Shown piece by piece: positions 34,770 through 46,796 of a stretch of DNA of 64,000 nt. Under the pieces are notes generated by a model. That model saw only the letters and a list, made by a program, of their open reading frames with translations, was not told the DNA's origin and did no database searches. This DNA is from Paramoeba atlantica (taxonomy: Eukaryota; Discosea), in contig CDRNVI010000151.1 of NCBI GenBank assembly GCA_977017575.1, forward strand, positions 103,657 through 167,656, read 5' to 3'. Within the stretch, counting starts at the first letter, position 1. Every line of letters starts with the position of its first letter. A program made the position numbers and the translations under genes.

Positions 34770-35917
34770 CGAACTTTGTGTCGTCATCGAAGAGCTCTTC
34801 GATGAGAGGAGAAGAGAAACTATTCTTTGGTTTCTTGATTTCTTTGAACGAAAATTTTGTCTTTTTGTCGAACAAAAAGAGAATGAAAACCATTCGCTGA
34901 AAAAAAAATAATAATTTTCCTCCTCCTTTTTCTTCTTTTTCCTAAAAATGGAATTTTTTATGGTCGTTAAGGTGCTGCCACCTTTTCCCGCGCGGTTGAT
35001 AGAGGGCCGTGAGCAAAACGAGCAGAAAAAAAAAACCTTCTTTGTTTTTTGCTGTCTCACCTTGACTTCCTTCTTCGAGAGATAGTGAATAAATTTCAAA
35101 GATTAAAAGGCAAAAAAGTATTGTGTTTTATTTGTTAACAGTCTTTCTGGTTCATCAAAGCACCACAAACAGAGGGTGATGAAGAGACGAAAAACTAGTT
35201 TTGGTTCTCACGAACTGTTTTCTCAAGAAAAATGGCTAAAAGGGCCTGGAATAGGTTGAGAATGTTTCTGAACGTTCAGGAAAAAGATGGTTTAGTTGTC
35301 CATGAGGGAAAAAAAACACCATCATCCAGCACCCAATCCCCTTTTTTTTTGAATTTTCTTTCTGGTAATCGATTTACCAAAAGAATGAACCGTGTAAGTT
35401 GGTTCACTCAATTTCACATGGTTCACCCTGCTGTCAAGGATTACCGAGTAATCCTCATAAGTATTTTTACTTTCTCATACTGCCGACTCCTCCCAAGTGA
35501 AGATCGGGACGGTGAACGGGTGGGTTGTACTTTCTGTGACATTCCCGAAAAAACTGACAATAATCTCAATAAGATATTTGTCCTCCAACTGGGATTCAAC
35601 AAAAAAGGAAGCAACAGCCCGATTTTCGTTCTGTGAAATTTCACGGAAATTTTGTTGGAAGAACATTTACCCACAATCAGATGCTTTTCGGTTGTCACGT
35701 CTAATATAAAGTCCATATTTAGAATGATGGCTGTTTCACTTTTGAGAATCCCATCATTTGATCGAACGATTTCTGGACATCGAAAAGTGTGACGAGATTT
35801 TTTGTGACGACTGATGACGTGGTAGAGCCCTGTTTTAGACTTAGGGTTACTTTCGACTGTGTTGTTAGTTTTTCCTTTCCCTCTTGTCTTCAGAAGAGTT
35901 TTTTTTTTCAAACCGCG
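34770..35917. other. Long intergenic stretch without a convincing gene
   Basis: About 1.15 kb. Open frames exist on both strands: plus 35232-35636, and minus 35475-35666 starting MFFQQNFREISQNENRAV. The minus frame reads like protein (ASFFVESQLEDKYLIEIIVS) but I could not connect it to further exons. The last 100 bp before 35918 should contain the cyclin promoter and leader. Confidence 0.4.
35475..35666 (-). CDS. Candidate small ORF or exon, unresolved
   Basis: 63 codons ending TGA at 35475, rich in alternating hydrophobic residues with balanced composition, preceded by an acceptor-like TTTCACAG at about 35630. It may be the last exon of a small minus-strand gene divergent from the cyclin gene. 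No family recognised; upstream exons not found. Confidence 0.25.
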   Translation of the reverse strand: MFFQQNFREISQNENRAVASFFVESQLEDKYLIEIIVSFFGNVTESTTHPFTVPIFTWEESAV

Positions 35918-36520
35918 ATGAATCTCCAAAGTTTTCCTCCTCTTTCTCTCACCACCTACGTTCAATACCTTGAGCAGAAGCTCTTCGGTTTGATTGGAGA
36001 TGTTGTTGAGACTTCCCCCAGAACCACCCGTTTCCATTCTCCTGAGGCTATCACCCCTGAGAGTTTGACCCGAGCTCTTACCCACCTTGTGAAGTACTCT
36101 CCCTCTACTTCTGAGTGCTTTGTCGTTGGTTTGATCTACCTTGATCGTCTTAAGAGACTCCATGGTGCTGGTTTTGTTAATCCTCACACCATTGGTCAAT
36201 TATTTTTCCTCGCTGTCATGATCGCCTCCAAGTACTACGACGATGTTTGCTTTGACAATGACTCTTACTCTAAGATTTTGATGATCAAGAAACCCAAACT
36301 GATGAAAATGGAGATGGAATTTCTTTTGAAAATTGGCTTTGATTGTTCTTTCTCCTCTGGGGAGTTTGACCGTTATTCTCGAGGCCTTCCAAATGCGACT
36401 AACGTCGTCTCTATTGATACTTATTCTATCTCCAAGAGAGCCTACGATCTTCTTTATGCCTCTGGTGATTCTCAATTTTTCACAAAGAGCTCGAGAAAGT
36501 CTTCTTCGAACCATCATTAA
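35918..36520 (+). CDS. PHO80-like (P/U-type) cyclin, single exon
   Basis: 200 residues, no intron. Start MNLQSFPPLSLTTYVQYLEQ. The cyclin box contains FVVGLIYLDRL, MIASKYYDDVCFDN and LMKMEMEFLLKIGFDCSF, the signature of the Pho80 family that binds Pho85/Cdk5-type kinases in nutrient or cell-cycle control. Length fits a minimal family member. Codons are more C-ending than in most neighbours (for example GCTCTTACCCACCTT), suggesting good expression. Kinase partner not in the window. Confidence 0.88.
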   Translation: MNLQSFPPLSLTTYVQYLEQKLFGLIGDVVETSPRTTRFHSPEAITPESLTRALTHLVKYSPSTSECFVVGLIYLDRLKRLHGAGFVNPHTIGQLFFLAVMIASKYYDDVCFDNDSYSKILMIKKPKLMKMEMEFLLKIGFDCSFSSGEFDRYSRGLPNATNVVSIDTYSISKRAYDLLYASGDSQFFTKSSRKSSSNHH

Positions 36521-37003
36521 GTAAGGGCTGGTCTCCCCAAGAAAAATGATTTTGATCTTGGGTTGAGGAAGCCCAAGAGGAAGTCGACTCCCCAACCTTT
36601 TTTTTGTTTTAAAATAAAACGAAACAATTTTATTGAAAAAAAAAGATACATGATTTTTATTTATTTTTTCTCTTCTTATTTTTTCTCTGAACATCACTTT
36701 TTTTGCTTTTGGTGGTTGTCAAACAGGAAAAACCCCAGAATGAAAAAGGGACAAAAGATTCCATAACAATTTCCCGTCACGCGAACAGACGCTGACGTCA
36801 TAAAAAATGAGGTAGTAAATATTATTATCCATTTGAGTGGGAAAACCACAAGAATAATAAAAAATGAAGGGGGTGTTTTTGACTCGGGTTTTTCGGTGAA
36901 AAAATAAATAAAGAAGAGACTTTTCAGTTTTCACATTCTTTTCTCAACTCCTTTTTTTTTTGAAAAAAGGTCGATTTAGTATTTTCAGCCCAACGATTAT
37001 TTA
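36521..37003. other. Convergent spacer with a TGACGTCA site
   Basis: 483 bp between the cyclin stop and the RhoGAP stop. Mostly A/T-rich. A perfect TGACGTCA lies at 36793-36800, unexpected between two gene 3' ends. I see no ORF with coding character. Confidence 0.5.
36793..36800. promoter_or_regulatory. CRE/ATF-like palindrome TGACGTCA
   Basis: Perfect palindrome in a convergent spacer, where no promoter is predicted. Confidence 0.35.
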
Positions 37004-40000
37004 TTAGCCAGCCTCCTGAAGATTTGCCAGACTTTCCAATTTGGAAAGTTTCATTCCAAGTACTGACACACTGTGAGTACATAAAATAAGGGAAATTCTT
37101 TTCTCTTCTTTTTGCATTCAGAGAGTGTTTCTCTTTTCTTTTATTTTCTTTTTTTCCTTTTCCCCTTCCACACCAACACCCAAACACAAAACACCCTCTC
37201 ACAACAGAGATCGGGATGAGACAAATTCAGGTTCCAACAAATCACAAAGAGAATCCAACTCGAGTAATTCCTCAAAATCCAAAGTCAAAATTGTATGTTG
37301 TGATTGTTGTTTTAGAAACCGAACCAAAACAGCAATCCTCCTGGCATCTCTGACAAGACCATTTTGGATTTCTTCTAATGATTCAGGTCTGATTGGGCTC
37401 GGGAATGCTGATTCTGTTTCCATTGGCGCATCGAGATTGTGTTCACCAATCACTTTTAATAGTCTCTGGAGTTTTTAAACCAAAAATTAATTTCATTATT
37501 CAAAAAAATTAAATCAAACTCAATAAATAATACATTTTTTTTGAACTCCTCCCTCCCACACTCACCCCCAATTTTTGAGAGAAAAAAATCAATTAAAAAA
37601 AAATTATTAATCAAAAAAAAATTATTCATCAAAAACAAAAAAAATCAAAAGAAAGGATGATTGAAAATGACCTGTTTGAGAATTAAAATTTTCTGATTGG
37701 TGAGAGTGGCATCATGAAGAGTATTCTGATTTCCCTTTCCAGCAACCAATTGTGTCGCCTTGTTCTCAATATTCTCGAAAACCGCTTTTGAGTTCAACGT
37801 TTCGGAGATCCACGAAGTAATCAGCCCATCTAATTCAAATAACCCTTGCTTCTTCATACACAAAGAATCTCGTGTCTCTTGTGAATTCTGGAAATAGTGC
37901 AAAGTATCCAACAGTTCTTCAACAGATTGGAGGATTGGTTCTCTGTCACTGGGTCGAATGGCGCTTTCATTTCCTTCAAGAAGACCAAATTCAGCCACAA
38001 AAGAAACTGGATTCGCTTTTTGTTGTTGTCGGGGAGTTATCCGCATAAAATCAATCACATGACCTCGTTCAAATTCAATTAAGGAGTGTGCAAAATGATC
38101 GATTTCTGAGAGGCGTTTTGCGCCTGATTGAAGAGTTGTAGGGTTAAGGGTTGTGCAGAGGATTTGTTTGATTTGACTGGTCTTTGAGAGGATTGAAAAG
38201 AGGTGCATTTTGACATCTGAGAAACCAGCCACTATTGGACCAGATCCAAATTCATCTCCTGCATCTGAGAAGCTAATGAGGCTATCCGATTCTTGGATAC
38301 ACAATGGAGGGGGCTTTTCTGCCATTTGAAAAAAAGTATGATTCGGCGCCGGGGAAAGAACTGCAGATCGAGTGGGGGGAGATGGAGCTCCTCTTTTTGG
38401 AGAAGAAAATTCGAGCGGAAAATCACTTGTAAAATGTGAAGAACCTTGTTGAGAGTTTGTATGAGCACCACCACCACCACCACCACCACCACTACCACTA
38501 CTGTTTGTTGTTGTGTTGATCGATGCTGTTTCAAGATCCGGAGAAGAGAGAATTAGAGGAGGTGATTGAGAGGAAGAAAGAGGTTGAGGTTTCGACGAAA
38601 GTTCTGTCGCTCTTGAAGAAGCAACGATTGGTTTCGGAGCGAGAAGGGTAGGTTCTGTTGGTTGAAAAGGAGAAGTTGAAGAAGTTGAAGAAGTTGAAGG
38701 GGAAGAATCTGACAGTGAAGGAGATATAGAACCTGAACCATAGTAAGAAGGAGACCCTGAAAGAAAATCAGGGGATGAAACCGGTTGGGAGAAAAAATCA
38801 TCGTCAAGGGCTGAAATAAGTTGGCTACTCATTTTTGAGGTGGACTTAGTTGTTTGAGAAGAGGGAGGAGACACTTCATGGAAAGGGGAAGCTGGAGGGA
38901 GTAAGGGAGTAGATAAATCGATTGGCGCAGTAGTTGGACCAGGAATTCTTTCATCTGTGATTAGATCGGGAGTTGGTGGGACTTCTTTTGAAGTTGTGAG
39001 ACTCAGATTAAAAGAACCAGATGAAGCTAAGATCAAAGGAGAAGACGAAGATGAAGATGAAGACGAAGACGAAGACGAAGATGAAGATGATGAAGAAGAA
39101 GGTGACGAAGAAACAGCATCACCATCTCTTCCTGACTCGATCAAAGAAGGGAGAGGAGTCAATGGGGAGGGATGACCAACAGAAGGAGAGGAGGAGGAGG
39201 AGGGAGATTCAGAAGAGGGTGAAGAAGCAGCACGATGATGAGGAGAAGGAGACAACGATGGTGTTAAAGAAGGTGATAAAGTAGAAGTCGTAGATAAGGA
39301 TGATGAAGATTCAATTTGAATCTGTGAGAATCGACTCATTCGTTTCGCATCAAGAGGGTCAATCAAATAACGAGGAATTTCTCTAATTTCTTTCCTTGGT
39401 CTTTGAGTTAAAAACAATGAAGTGGAGAGAGAGAGCTCTTCTTCTTTTCTTCGATCAACAGGAGGGCGGAGTAGACCCTCTGCCTCAACAATCAACATAT
39501 AAACAAGCTCAATAATAACTGGTTTGTCAGTTTGTGTGTACGGTAATTCTTTCTCTGGTCGAAGAATGCAAGGGGCGAATATCTGTGCCAATTTCATTGG
39601 TGTCATTCCATTTGTTTTACTGTTTGAAGCAATTCGGTTGAATAACGTCAAGACACTCTTTGTTGCAGCTCGAAATCCTTTTGGGAGAGAGAGATATCGA
39701 TATCGAATCATTGAGAGTTGTGTTTTATGTTGAAGGATTTCTCCAATCGATACAAACATGTCATAGAAAGTAAAAGTAAGGAAAGGTTCAGGAAAGGAAA
39801 GGAGATATCGTTTGAACAACTCGCCAACCACGAAGGGGTTCTTGGTATGTAGAGCAAACTGGATTTGGTCTCTCTCGACGTGAACTTTCTTTTCTAAGAA
39901 TTGGACGTCTTTCTCTGGGACTTGTCTCTCAAATAAACCATTACAACCCATCGCTTTTGTAGTCAAATAACGAGCAAATTTCGTCAAGAGAAAAGGGGGA

Positions 40001-40161
40001 TTGTCTGTGTATGGATTGATCGCCATCCCAAACAAAGGTAACGTGTGAACCCTCTCTTCTTCGTCATCTTCTCCATAACCTTCTTTCAACCCTCTTAAAT
40101 GCTTACTTGTAGTTTCTGCTTTGGTTTTTGATCTTCTCCCCCACCATTCAGAAACAGACAT
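37004..40161 (-). CDS. RhoGAP-domain protein with long Ser/Pro-rich middle, three exons
   Basis: CDS complement of 37672-40161, 37203-37465 and 37004-37070, about 939 residues. Start MSVSEWWGRRSK. The RhoGAP domain (about 30-220) contains PFLLTKFARYL, FALHTKNPFVVGELFKRYLL, PEPFLTFTFYDMF and TPMKLAQIFAPCILRP. The usual GLFRVSG loop reads GLFERQVP, so the arginine finger is displaced or replaced. Residues about 260-600 are Ser/Pro/Thr low complexity with a pure serine run (39050-39110) and a glycine run (38465-38490). The C-terminal part is helical and joins exon 2 as ILILKQRLLKVIGEHNL. Exon 3 (MKLSKLESLANLQEAG) is supported by donor GTGAGA and acceptor TCACAG; without it the protein would end at 37199. 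It probably switches off Rho/Rac GTPases. Confidence 0.82.
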
Positions 40162-40427
40162 GGTTTGCTGAGGTTTGTTTACGGTTGGGAAGGTTTTCTT
40201 CCTTCCCTTTTTTTTTTCTTTCTTTCCTTTTCCTTTTCCTTTTTTCTCTCTCAAAAACAACAATCTCGTCTTCTTTCTTTAGCGCTCTATTTTTTTTTGA
40301 ATGATTTTCTTTTTTTTTTTGCACTCAAAAACTATTCTCGAAAAATTCTTGGGGAGAAAACTGTTTCAATTTTTTTTTTTTTTCCTCTCTTGATTTCTTT
40401 CTTTATTCTTTTTCTTTTTTAATAATA

Positions 40428-43400
40428 TCATTTGCCATATCGAGAGGTGCGCTTCAACTTGAGGCCCAACCCTCCCAAAATTTGATTTGATGAATCACTT
40501 GTGGATCTTGCTTGAATGGCATCCATCCACTTGATCATTTCTTCTTCCGAGGAAGCGGCGAACATGTGTTGTTTGAGGAGTGTCACGATTTTGAAAGTGA
40601 AAGGTCGATCAAGGTCAAAATCGCATGATACTGTTACCATGTGCAGATCAACTTCTCCAAGTACAAGTCGACTGAAAGGGGGGGGAAGGAAATTAGATGA
40701 TAATAATAAGAATAAATAAGAATAAATAAGAATAAATAAGAATAAATAAGAATAAATAAAAATGAGTAAAAAAAATAAAGAGAAAAATAAAGAGAAAAGA
40801 AAGAAACCGATTCGCAAGATCTCGATACTGAAGCTTATTCTTCTTCAAAGTAACATAATATTTCTCCCAACCATCTTTCTTCATTTCCAAAACACCCTCA
40901 AGTCCCTTTCTCCGAATTGAAGAAGAAGAAGAAGAAGAAAGATAACTACTTCTATCACCACGAGGAGAGCCACGAGGAGAGCCACGAGGAGAAGAACCAG
41001 GAGGAGGGAGAGTTGCGCTTGCTGGTATTCCAAACGCATTTGTTGCCACTGTTGCTCCAGAGACTGGGCCATGTGAATTTAAAAATACTAATCTATTTCC
41101 TCCTGTGTTTGATTTGGTTTGGTTTGATCCGTTTGATGATGATTGTTCTTTTTCTTTTTCTTTTTCTTTTTCTTTTTCGATTGGGATTCCCTTTTTTGAG
41201 GCTTCGACCAAACTCGCATATCGTGCCTATTATTTTTTTTTTGGGATCATTTTTCATTTAATTTAATCTTTTTTGCTTTAATTTTGTATGATATGGGATT
41301 ATCTTTTTGATTGTGTCGGTGTTACTTCAAATTGTATTTTGGTCTTTCCTATCTCTCTCAAAAGCAATAATAATAAAAATAAAAAAATAGAAGAATACCC
41401 TAATATAATTAAATTTAACTAAATGAGAATCAGTTGGAGAAGGAGGAGAGGGATCAGAGACAGGGGGCCATTCCTTTGCTGCCGCTTCATTTCCCATTTT
41501 TCTGAATCCTTCCGCTTCTTCTTTTGACCATTTTGCTGAGAAAAAGAGTCAGAAAAGAAAGAGGGGAAACCAAGAAAGGAAAGAAGAAAGAAAAAGGAAG
41601 AAAGAAAACCAAGCGTAATTGGCTTCAAACGAGCTCCATAACCAAGAGTCCGATGGATACCACCACATTGTTTACAAAGAAAACACCCAAGTGTAACATT
41701 TCCCCAACTAACTTCTTCTTTTCCGCATTCAATACATTTTGAATTACTTTCTTTTTTTACTAAATCCTGTTTAAATTGATTTAGAAGGGAAGAGAAAAGA
41801 GAGAGAAAAGAGGAGAGAAATGAGAAGAAATGAGAAATGAGAAAGGAACCCGCATAAGAAAATTAGGATCATCCTTCAACTTTTCTTGATATTGTAATTG
41901 TTCTTTTCTTTTGTTTAAGATTAATCGCATTGAACTTCTCATCGCATTAATCCACCGAAATCTATCCTGGCTGTTTTTGTTTAATTAGATTGAGAAAGAA
42001 AGAAGAGGAAGAAGATGAGAGAAAGAGATAAAGAAAAGAGAGAGAGAGAGAACTTTGATGGAACTGAAAACATCAAAATCTGAGAAGGGGTTGTAATTTG
42101 AAACGAATTTTTACGGTTTGATACTTCCACAACTTTCACTGAACATACCCCCAAAAAAACACTTTCTTTACAAATCGTAACTTTTCCTCCAGGTGCTATC
42201 ATGTGAATCAGAGAAAGGAAAAGGAAAAGAAGAGAAACGAAATCGAAAAACAAAATTTTAAAAAACTCTCATCTCCAGAACAAAAAAACAAAGATAACAA
42301 ATCAAGGAAAATTCTCTAAAAATAAATTAATCAATAAACAAAAATAAAAAACCTTTTTTACTCTTTTTATCTTGATAAACTCTCGCTATCCCATCACTAC
42401 TGAGAGTCAATTTCCTTGGTACCCACCTCCCATCGGCAATCATCATATGAACCGGTCCTATTATTTATTGAATTATTCTTGATTCTTCTTGAATTGTTGT
42501 GATTGTATTTTTAAAGTAATAATAAAAAAGGGAAAAGAAGAATCCTTTATTAAACACAATCATAAAAAGATAATAATAATTACAAAACAGTAAAAAAAAA
42601 AAAAAACCGTCAACATCAGGACCAAGAGACCCTCCCTCAGGCAAGTCAGAAGGAGAAAAATCAGCAGTCAATCCAAGATGTGACATCTCACACTCAATAG
42701 CCTCACAAATCCCATTATCAATTCTTGCCATCCACAAGAACTGATTTTTCTCCTCCCCTGGATAAAAGACTCCCAGATATGGCTCTCGTGATGATGCTGA
42801 AAAAGAGAGAAGAGAGAGAGAGAGAGAAAAAGGAAGAGGAGAGAAGCAAGAACAGAGAAGAGAAAAAGAAGAGAAAATTGATTCAGTAAATCAGAGAGAA
42901 GAGAAAGAAGGAAAAAAAGAAAAAATACTTGCAATTCTTTTGATAACAAAGGAGTTATTTGTTAAATCTTCTTTCTTTCTTGATTTTTTTGAAGGGGAAG
43001 AAGATATCGCTGATTCTCCAACTAATATCATATCGACCTGAAAAAATACATTAAATTTTTCTATTTTTTCATGGCAACTTCAAGGACAAACCAATAAACA
43101 TTTTTAAATTCTTCTCTATTTTAAAAAAAAAATAGAAATAAATAATACCTCCATATCCTCAAAAGTAACAGAATAACGATAAGTAAACTCCTGGGGCATC
43201 TCAAGAGTCGCAGTCCCACCTCTTGAACTCCCAAAATTCTTCCCCTTTGGATACGAAGTAACAACCAACAAATCATTAAAAAGAAAAACATATCGATCTC
43301 GAATTTTTTCTTTGTTTTTTTCTTGGGGAAGAAAGGAAGAGAAAAGAGTTAGAGGGGAGAGAAGAGAAGAGAGAGGAGAGAGAAGAGAGAAGAGAGAAGA

Positions 43401-46345
43401 GAAAAACCTGTCTCTTTCTCAAGAAGAAATCCCTCAAAGACATAACGTCTTGATGGTTGTACCAAAGGAAAATCCATTCCACTTATTTGATCAGAACATT
43501 TTTTTACCTGAAAAGAAAGATATGAGAAATCGAAAGGAAAAGAAAAGAGAAAAAAGAGGAAAAAAGAGATAGAGAAAAATTGGGAGAGAGGACACTCAAC
43601 TTGACTTTTTCGATCCATGAAATATGTTAGAAAAAAGGAAAAAAGAAAGGAGGAAAAAAAAAACCTGGAGAGTACACTCTGCTTTGCGTTTTCGGTCATT
43701 TACATAATCTGCGACATCTCGAATATCCATCACCACCTATCAGTTTTATTAATCGATGTATGTTAAAAAAAAACAGGGAATTCTCTCTTTCTTTCTCTTT
43801 CTCCTCCTTTCTTTTCCTGACTCTCTTCTCTTTTGTTTCTGTAAACCTGCTCGAGATCGGTGTGATCCACATGATTAATAGGTGTATGTTTAAACATGTC
43901 TTCCAAAAGCATAACATAACGAGGAATTCGCTGAATTGGTAATACTAAATAAGAGTTGATGTCCATTCCGTTGTGATTTGCCATTTGGACTTTTAGGAAA
44001 GCTCTAAATTCTCTGGTTGGGAAAGAGATTAATGTTTATTTTTGGTTGAAAAGAAGAAGAGAGAAAAGAGAAGAAAGGAGAGGGAAGGCAAAAAAAGAAG
44101 GCAAAAAAAAAAAGATTCAAAATAGGGAAAAGAGAACAACACAACAAAAAATGTAAAAAAAATCACAAAACTTATTTGTCTTCCTCAACCTCGCAACCTC
44201 ATCCAAAGAAGTATCATAATTGTTCACATAATCCGTATAAATTTTCAACATTTTAACAATCTTAGAAAAAATATCACCAATTCTCTGTCCAGCAGAATAC
44301 CAATTCCCAAGCCTCTCTTCCAATTGTGCCGATAACAAATGACAAGTTTGTTGAATGACTTGAATTGAACCAAAAACAGCTTTTGCACTGTCTGTTGAGA
44401 TAATTTTTTGGCTTAAGAGGGGTTCCTGTGTGGGGAGAGAAGAGGAGGAGGAGAAAAGAAAAAGAAATAAGAAAAGAAGCTGATAGCAGAAAAAGATAAT
44501 GGAAAGAAAAAAAGAAGCAAAAAAAAAGAACATTAAAATCAGTGACAAGCGTATCAAGTCCGACTTTGTAAGTCCGCTCGGTACTAAGAATCTCATGAGC
44601 TATTCGGTTCCGTCGATTAATTTTCATTCTAAAAACCATCTGGACATGCAACATTCTCACCGTTGCTTGTAACCTCACCAATTTCTTTGAAAAAAGAAAA
44701 GGAAAAGAGTTAATTTTGAATATAAAAAAAGATTTCTTCTAAAATACACTAACATTCCGAAAAGGAAGAAATAAAAATACTGCCTCCCAAATAAATCAAC
44801 ACACATGATGCAAACAGAAAATTCCACAAACAAACCTAAGTTCAAAATAAAAAACAATTCAAACCTTTAAATGCTCAGGTTTCTTAAATTCCTCATAAAG
44901 ATACTCCAAGCGTGATTGTTCAACATGTGTGAGGGTGTTTAGGCTCCGTTTTGCTCCAAATCGAGATACAAAGCTCTGCATTCTGATCATTTTGCTTTGA
45001 GTTTCTCCCTATTTATTTGATTTATTTTGAAGTGGAGAGAAGAAAAAGAGAGTTAAAATGGAATATGGATGGAGAGAGAGGGAAGCAAAAAAAAAAGAAA
45101 AAGAAAAAAAAAAGAGAGAATAAACCTCTTCTTGGACTTGTTGTTTTGTAATAACAAGAAATTCATCTTCTTCATCATCTTCATCTTCTTCATCATCATA
45201 TTCAGTTTCAGTTTCAGTCAATGGGAGAAAACTCACTCCCCTTTTCCTCTCTTTTTCTCCCTCTTCCACTTTTTCTTCACTTTTTTCCTCACTTTTTTCC
45301 TTCTTCTCTTTCTCTTCCCTCTCAATTCTTTCTTTTTCTTCTTTTTCTTTCTTTTCTCTTTCTTCTTTTTCCAGTTCCTCTCTTCTTTTTGATTCAGCTT
45401 GTTCTTCCTCTTTTTTCTTCTTGGCCTCCTCAACCTCTATTTTCTTTCTTTCTTCTTCTTTCCTCTTTTCTTCTTCTTCTTCTTCTTTTCTTTTTCGTTC
45501 TTGCTCCTTCGCTTCCTTTTCCTTCTGTTCTTGCACAGCCTCCTCTTCTTTTTCTTTTTCTTTTTCTCCAAAACTTCTAGGAGGGACTTTCGGAGGAACC
45601 CTAGAAACTTGGAGAACTGGAGCAGGTTGTTGTTGTTGTTCTGGTCTTCGTAGTTGTCTTTGGTGGACAGCGTCTTGTGATCTTCCAACTCGAAATCTTT
45701 TTGCATCAGCTAAACTTCTTGGAGAAACCACATCTTGACCCATTCCAATGTGTTCGACAATCTCATTTGCAATGACGCGCATTTGTTTTTCTCGAGTCAT
45801 GAGGAGAAAGAGAAGACCGATAATTTGTTTTTCGTTTCCTTGGACAATATCTTTTGGATTGCAGCCGAAGACCTGTTTTTCGTTCATCAACCTCATTGAT
45901 ATCGGTTACAACAAATTAAAAGAACAACTTTTACAAACCTTCAATTTATAACGATTCTCCATAAAAGCGATCGCAATGTTGATATTCTCAATTTTCTGAA
46001 TCGGAATACGAGGATTCCGTGAGTATCTTCCAACTGAATCTTTTGTTAAAGCTTCCAACAATTTAATTAACATGATCCCATTCGAAAAATCTGTCAATTT
46101 GTGGGTGATGGATTGTTTTTTTCAAGAAAAAAGAAAAGAGAAAAGAGGTTGAGAGAGAGAGAGAGAGAAAAACCAGAATCAAAATTTGAAGGAGGAGGAG
46201 TGTTGGTTCCCTCGAGGGACTGTTTCACAAAAGAGAGAATTTGTTGTTGTTGGAGTTCATCAAAAGTGTGGGCCTCCAAATTTGATCCTTTTGCTTTTGA
46301 GGGTCGATATCCCCGAGAGGTCCAGACTGGATCAAGCCCATCCAT
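40428..46345 (-). CDS. CH-RhoGEF(DH)-PH-PH-ArfGAP-PH multidomain signalling protein, many exons
   Basis: Start MDGLDPVWTSRGYRPSKAKG at 46345; stop TGA at 40428. Domains in order: calponin-homology region (46345-45850: LTDFSNGIMLIKLLEALT with NINIAIAFMENR, a likely actin-binding module); a 130-residue E/K coiled coil (45600-45240); an IQ-like basic segment; a DH domain (44700-43850: NRIAHEILSTERTYKVGLDT, YLVLPIQRIPRYVMLLEDM); PH regions (43750-42700 and 42470-41900, the latter ending FRWINAMRSS); an ArfGAP zinc finger (41760-41600, C-x2-C-x16-C-x2-C followed by GIHRTLG with the catalytic Arg); and a C-terminal PH domain (40990-40428, LEGVLEMKKDGWEKYYVTL through MIKWMDAIQA). About 18 introns, purine-rich on the plus strand. 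It would couple actin, Rho/Rac activation and Arf inactivation at membranes. Confidence 0.85.
40696..40762. repeat. AAGAATAAAT decamer tandem repeat
   Basis: About six ten-base units inside an intron of the CH-DH-PH-ArfGAP gene. Confidence 0.8.
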
Positions 46346-46796
46346 TTTTCTTCAGTCTGGAAGAAAAGAGTTTCTCAATCAAAAAAAAAAAAGAGTTTCT
46401 TGGTCAAAAAAACAAAAAAGAGTCTTTGAAAAAAAAAGGGGGGGGAGGGGAAAGAAGAGAAAAGGAAAAAAGAAAGAAAAAAACAAAGAGAGAAAAGTGA
46501 ACCAAACCGAAAAGAAGGAAGAAGAGAAAGAGATACAAAAACAAAAATGACGTAAAATGACACCACAACAGGTCGGAATGATTTCGAACGTTTTTTGGAT
46601 GAAACGTCCTAAAGACATCTGATGACGTCACAAGGGATAGAGGTCAATTTATTCGCACTGTGGTTTATTTTTCAGGTGAAAAAACTCCTTCTTTTTATCA
46701 AAAATACTTCAACGTTTTTTGAAAGGTAGCGCCTGTTGCTCTCCAAAAGTTCTCGCTTTTGTCGCTCAGTTTTTTTTTTCTTGGAAGAGAAAAACT
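46346..46796. promoter_or_regulatory. Divergent promoter region with TGACGTCA
   Basis: 451 bp between the start codons of the RhoGEF/ArfGAP and cytochrome c1 genes. The left part is purine low complexity. A TGACGTCA palindrome at 46623-46630 and a half site TGACGTA at about 46548 lie in the more complex right half. Confidence 0.5.
46623..46630. promoter_or_regulatory. CRE/ATF-like palindrome TGACGTCA
   Basis: Perfect palindrome 167 bp upstream of the cytochrome c1 start codon, in a divergent promoter. Confidence 0.45.

Noticed and set aside
35441-36199. Long minus-strand open frame of about 250 codons
   Set aside because: Half of it is antisense to the well-supported cyclin gene and its composition (R/S/K-rich) follows from the cyclin codons. 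Only the 35475-35666 frame was kept as a weak candidate.
37199-37202. TGA at 37199 as the RhoGAP stop
   Set aside because: A strong donor GTGAGA just before it, and an acceptor TCACAG followed by a coding-like exon, support a third exon ending at 37004. The shorter form is possible if the intron is retained.
45233-45580. Plus-strand Phe/Leu/Ser-rich open frames resembling membrane proteins
   Set aside because: They are the complement of the E/K-rich coiled-coil exon of the minus-strand RhoGEF/ArfGAP gene.
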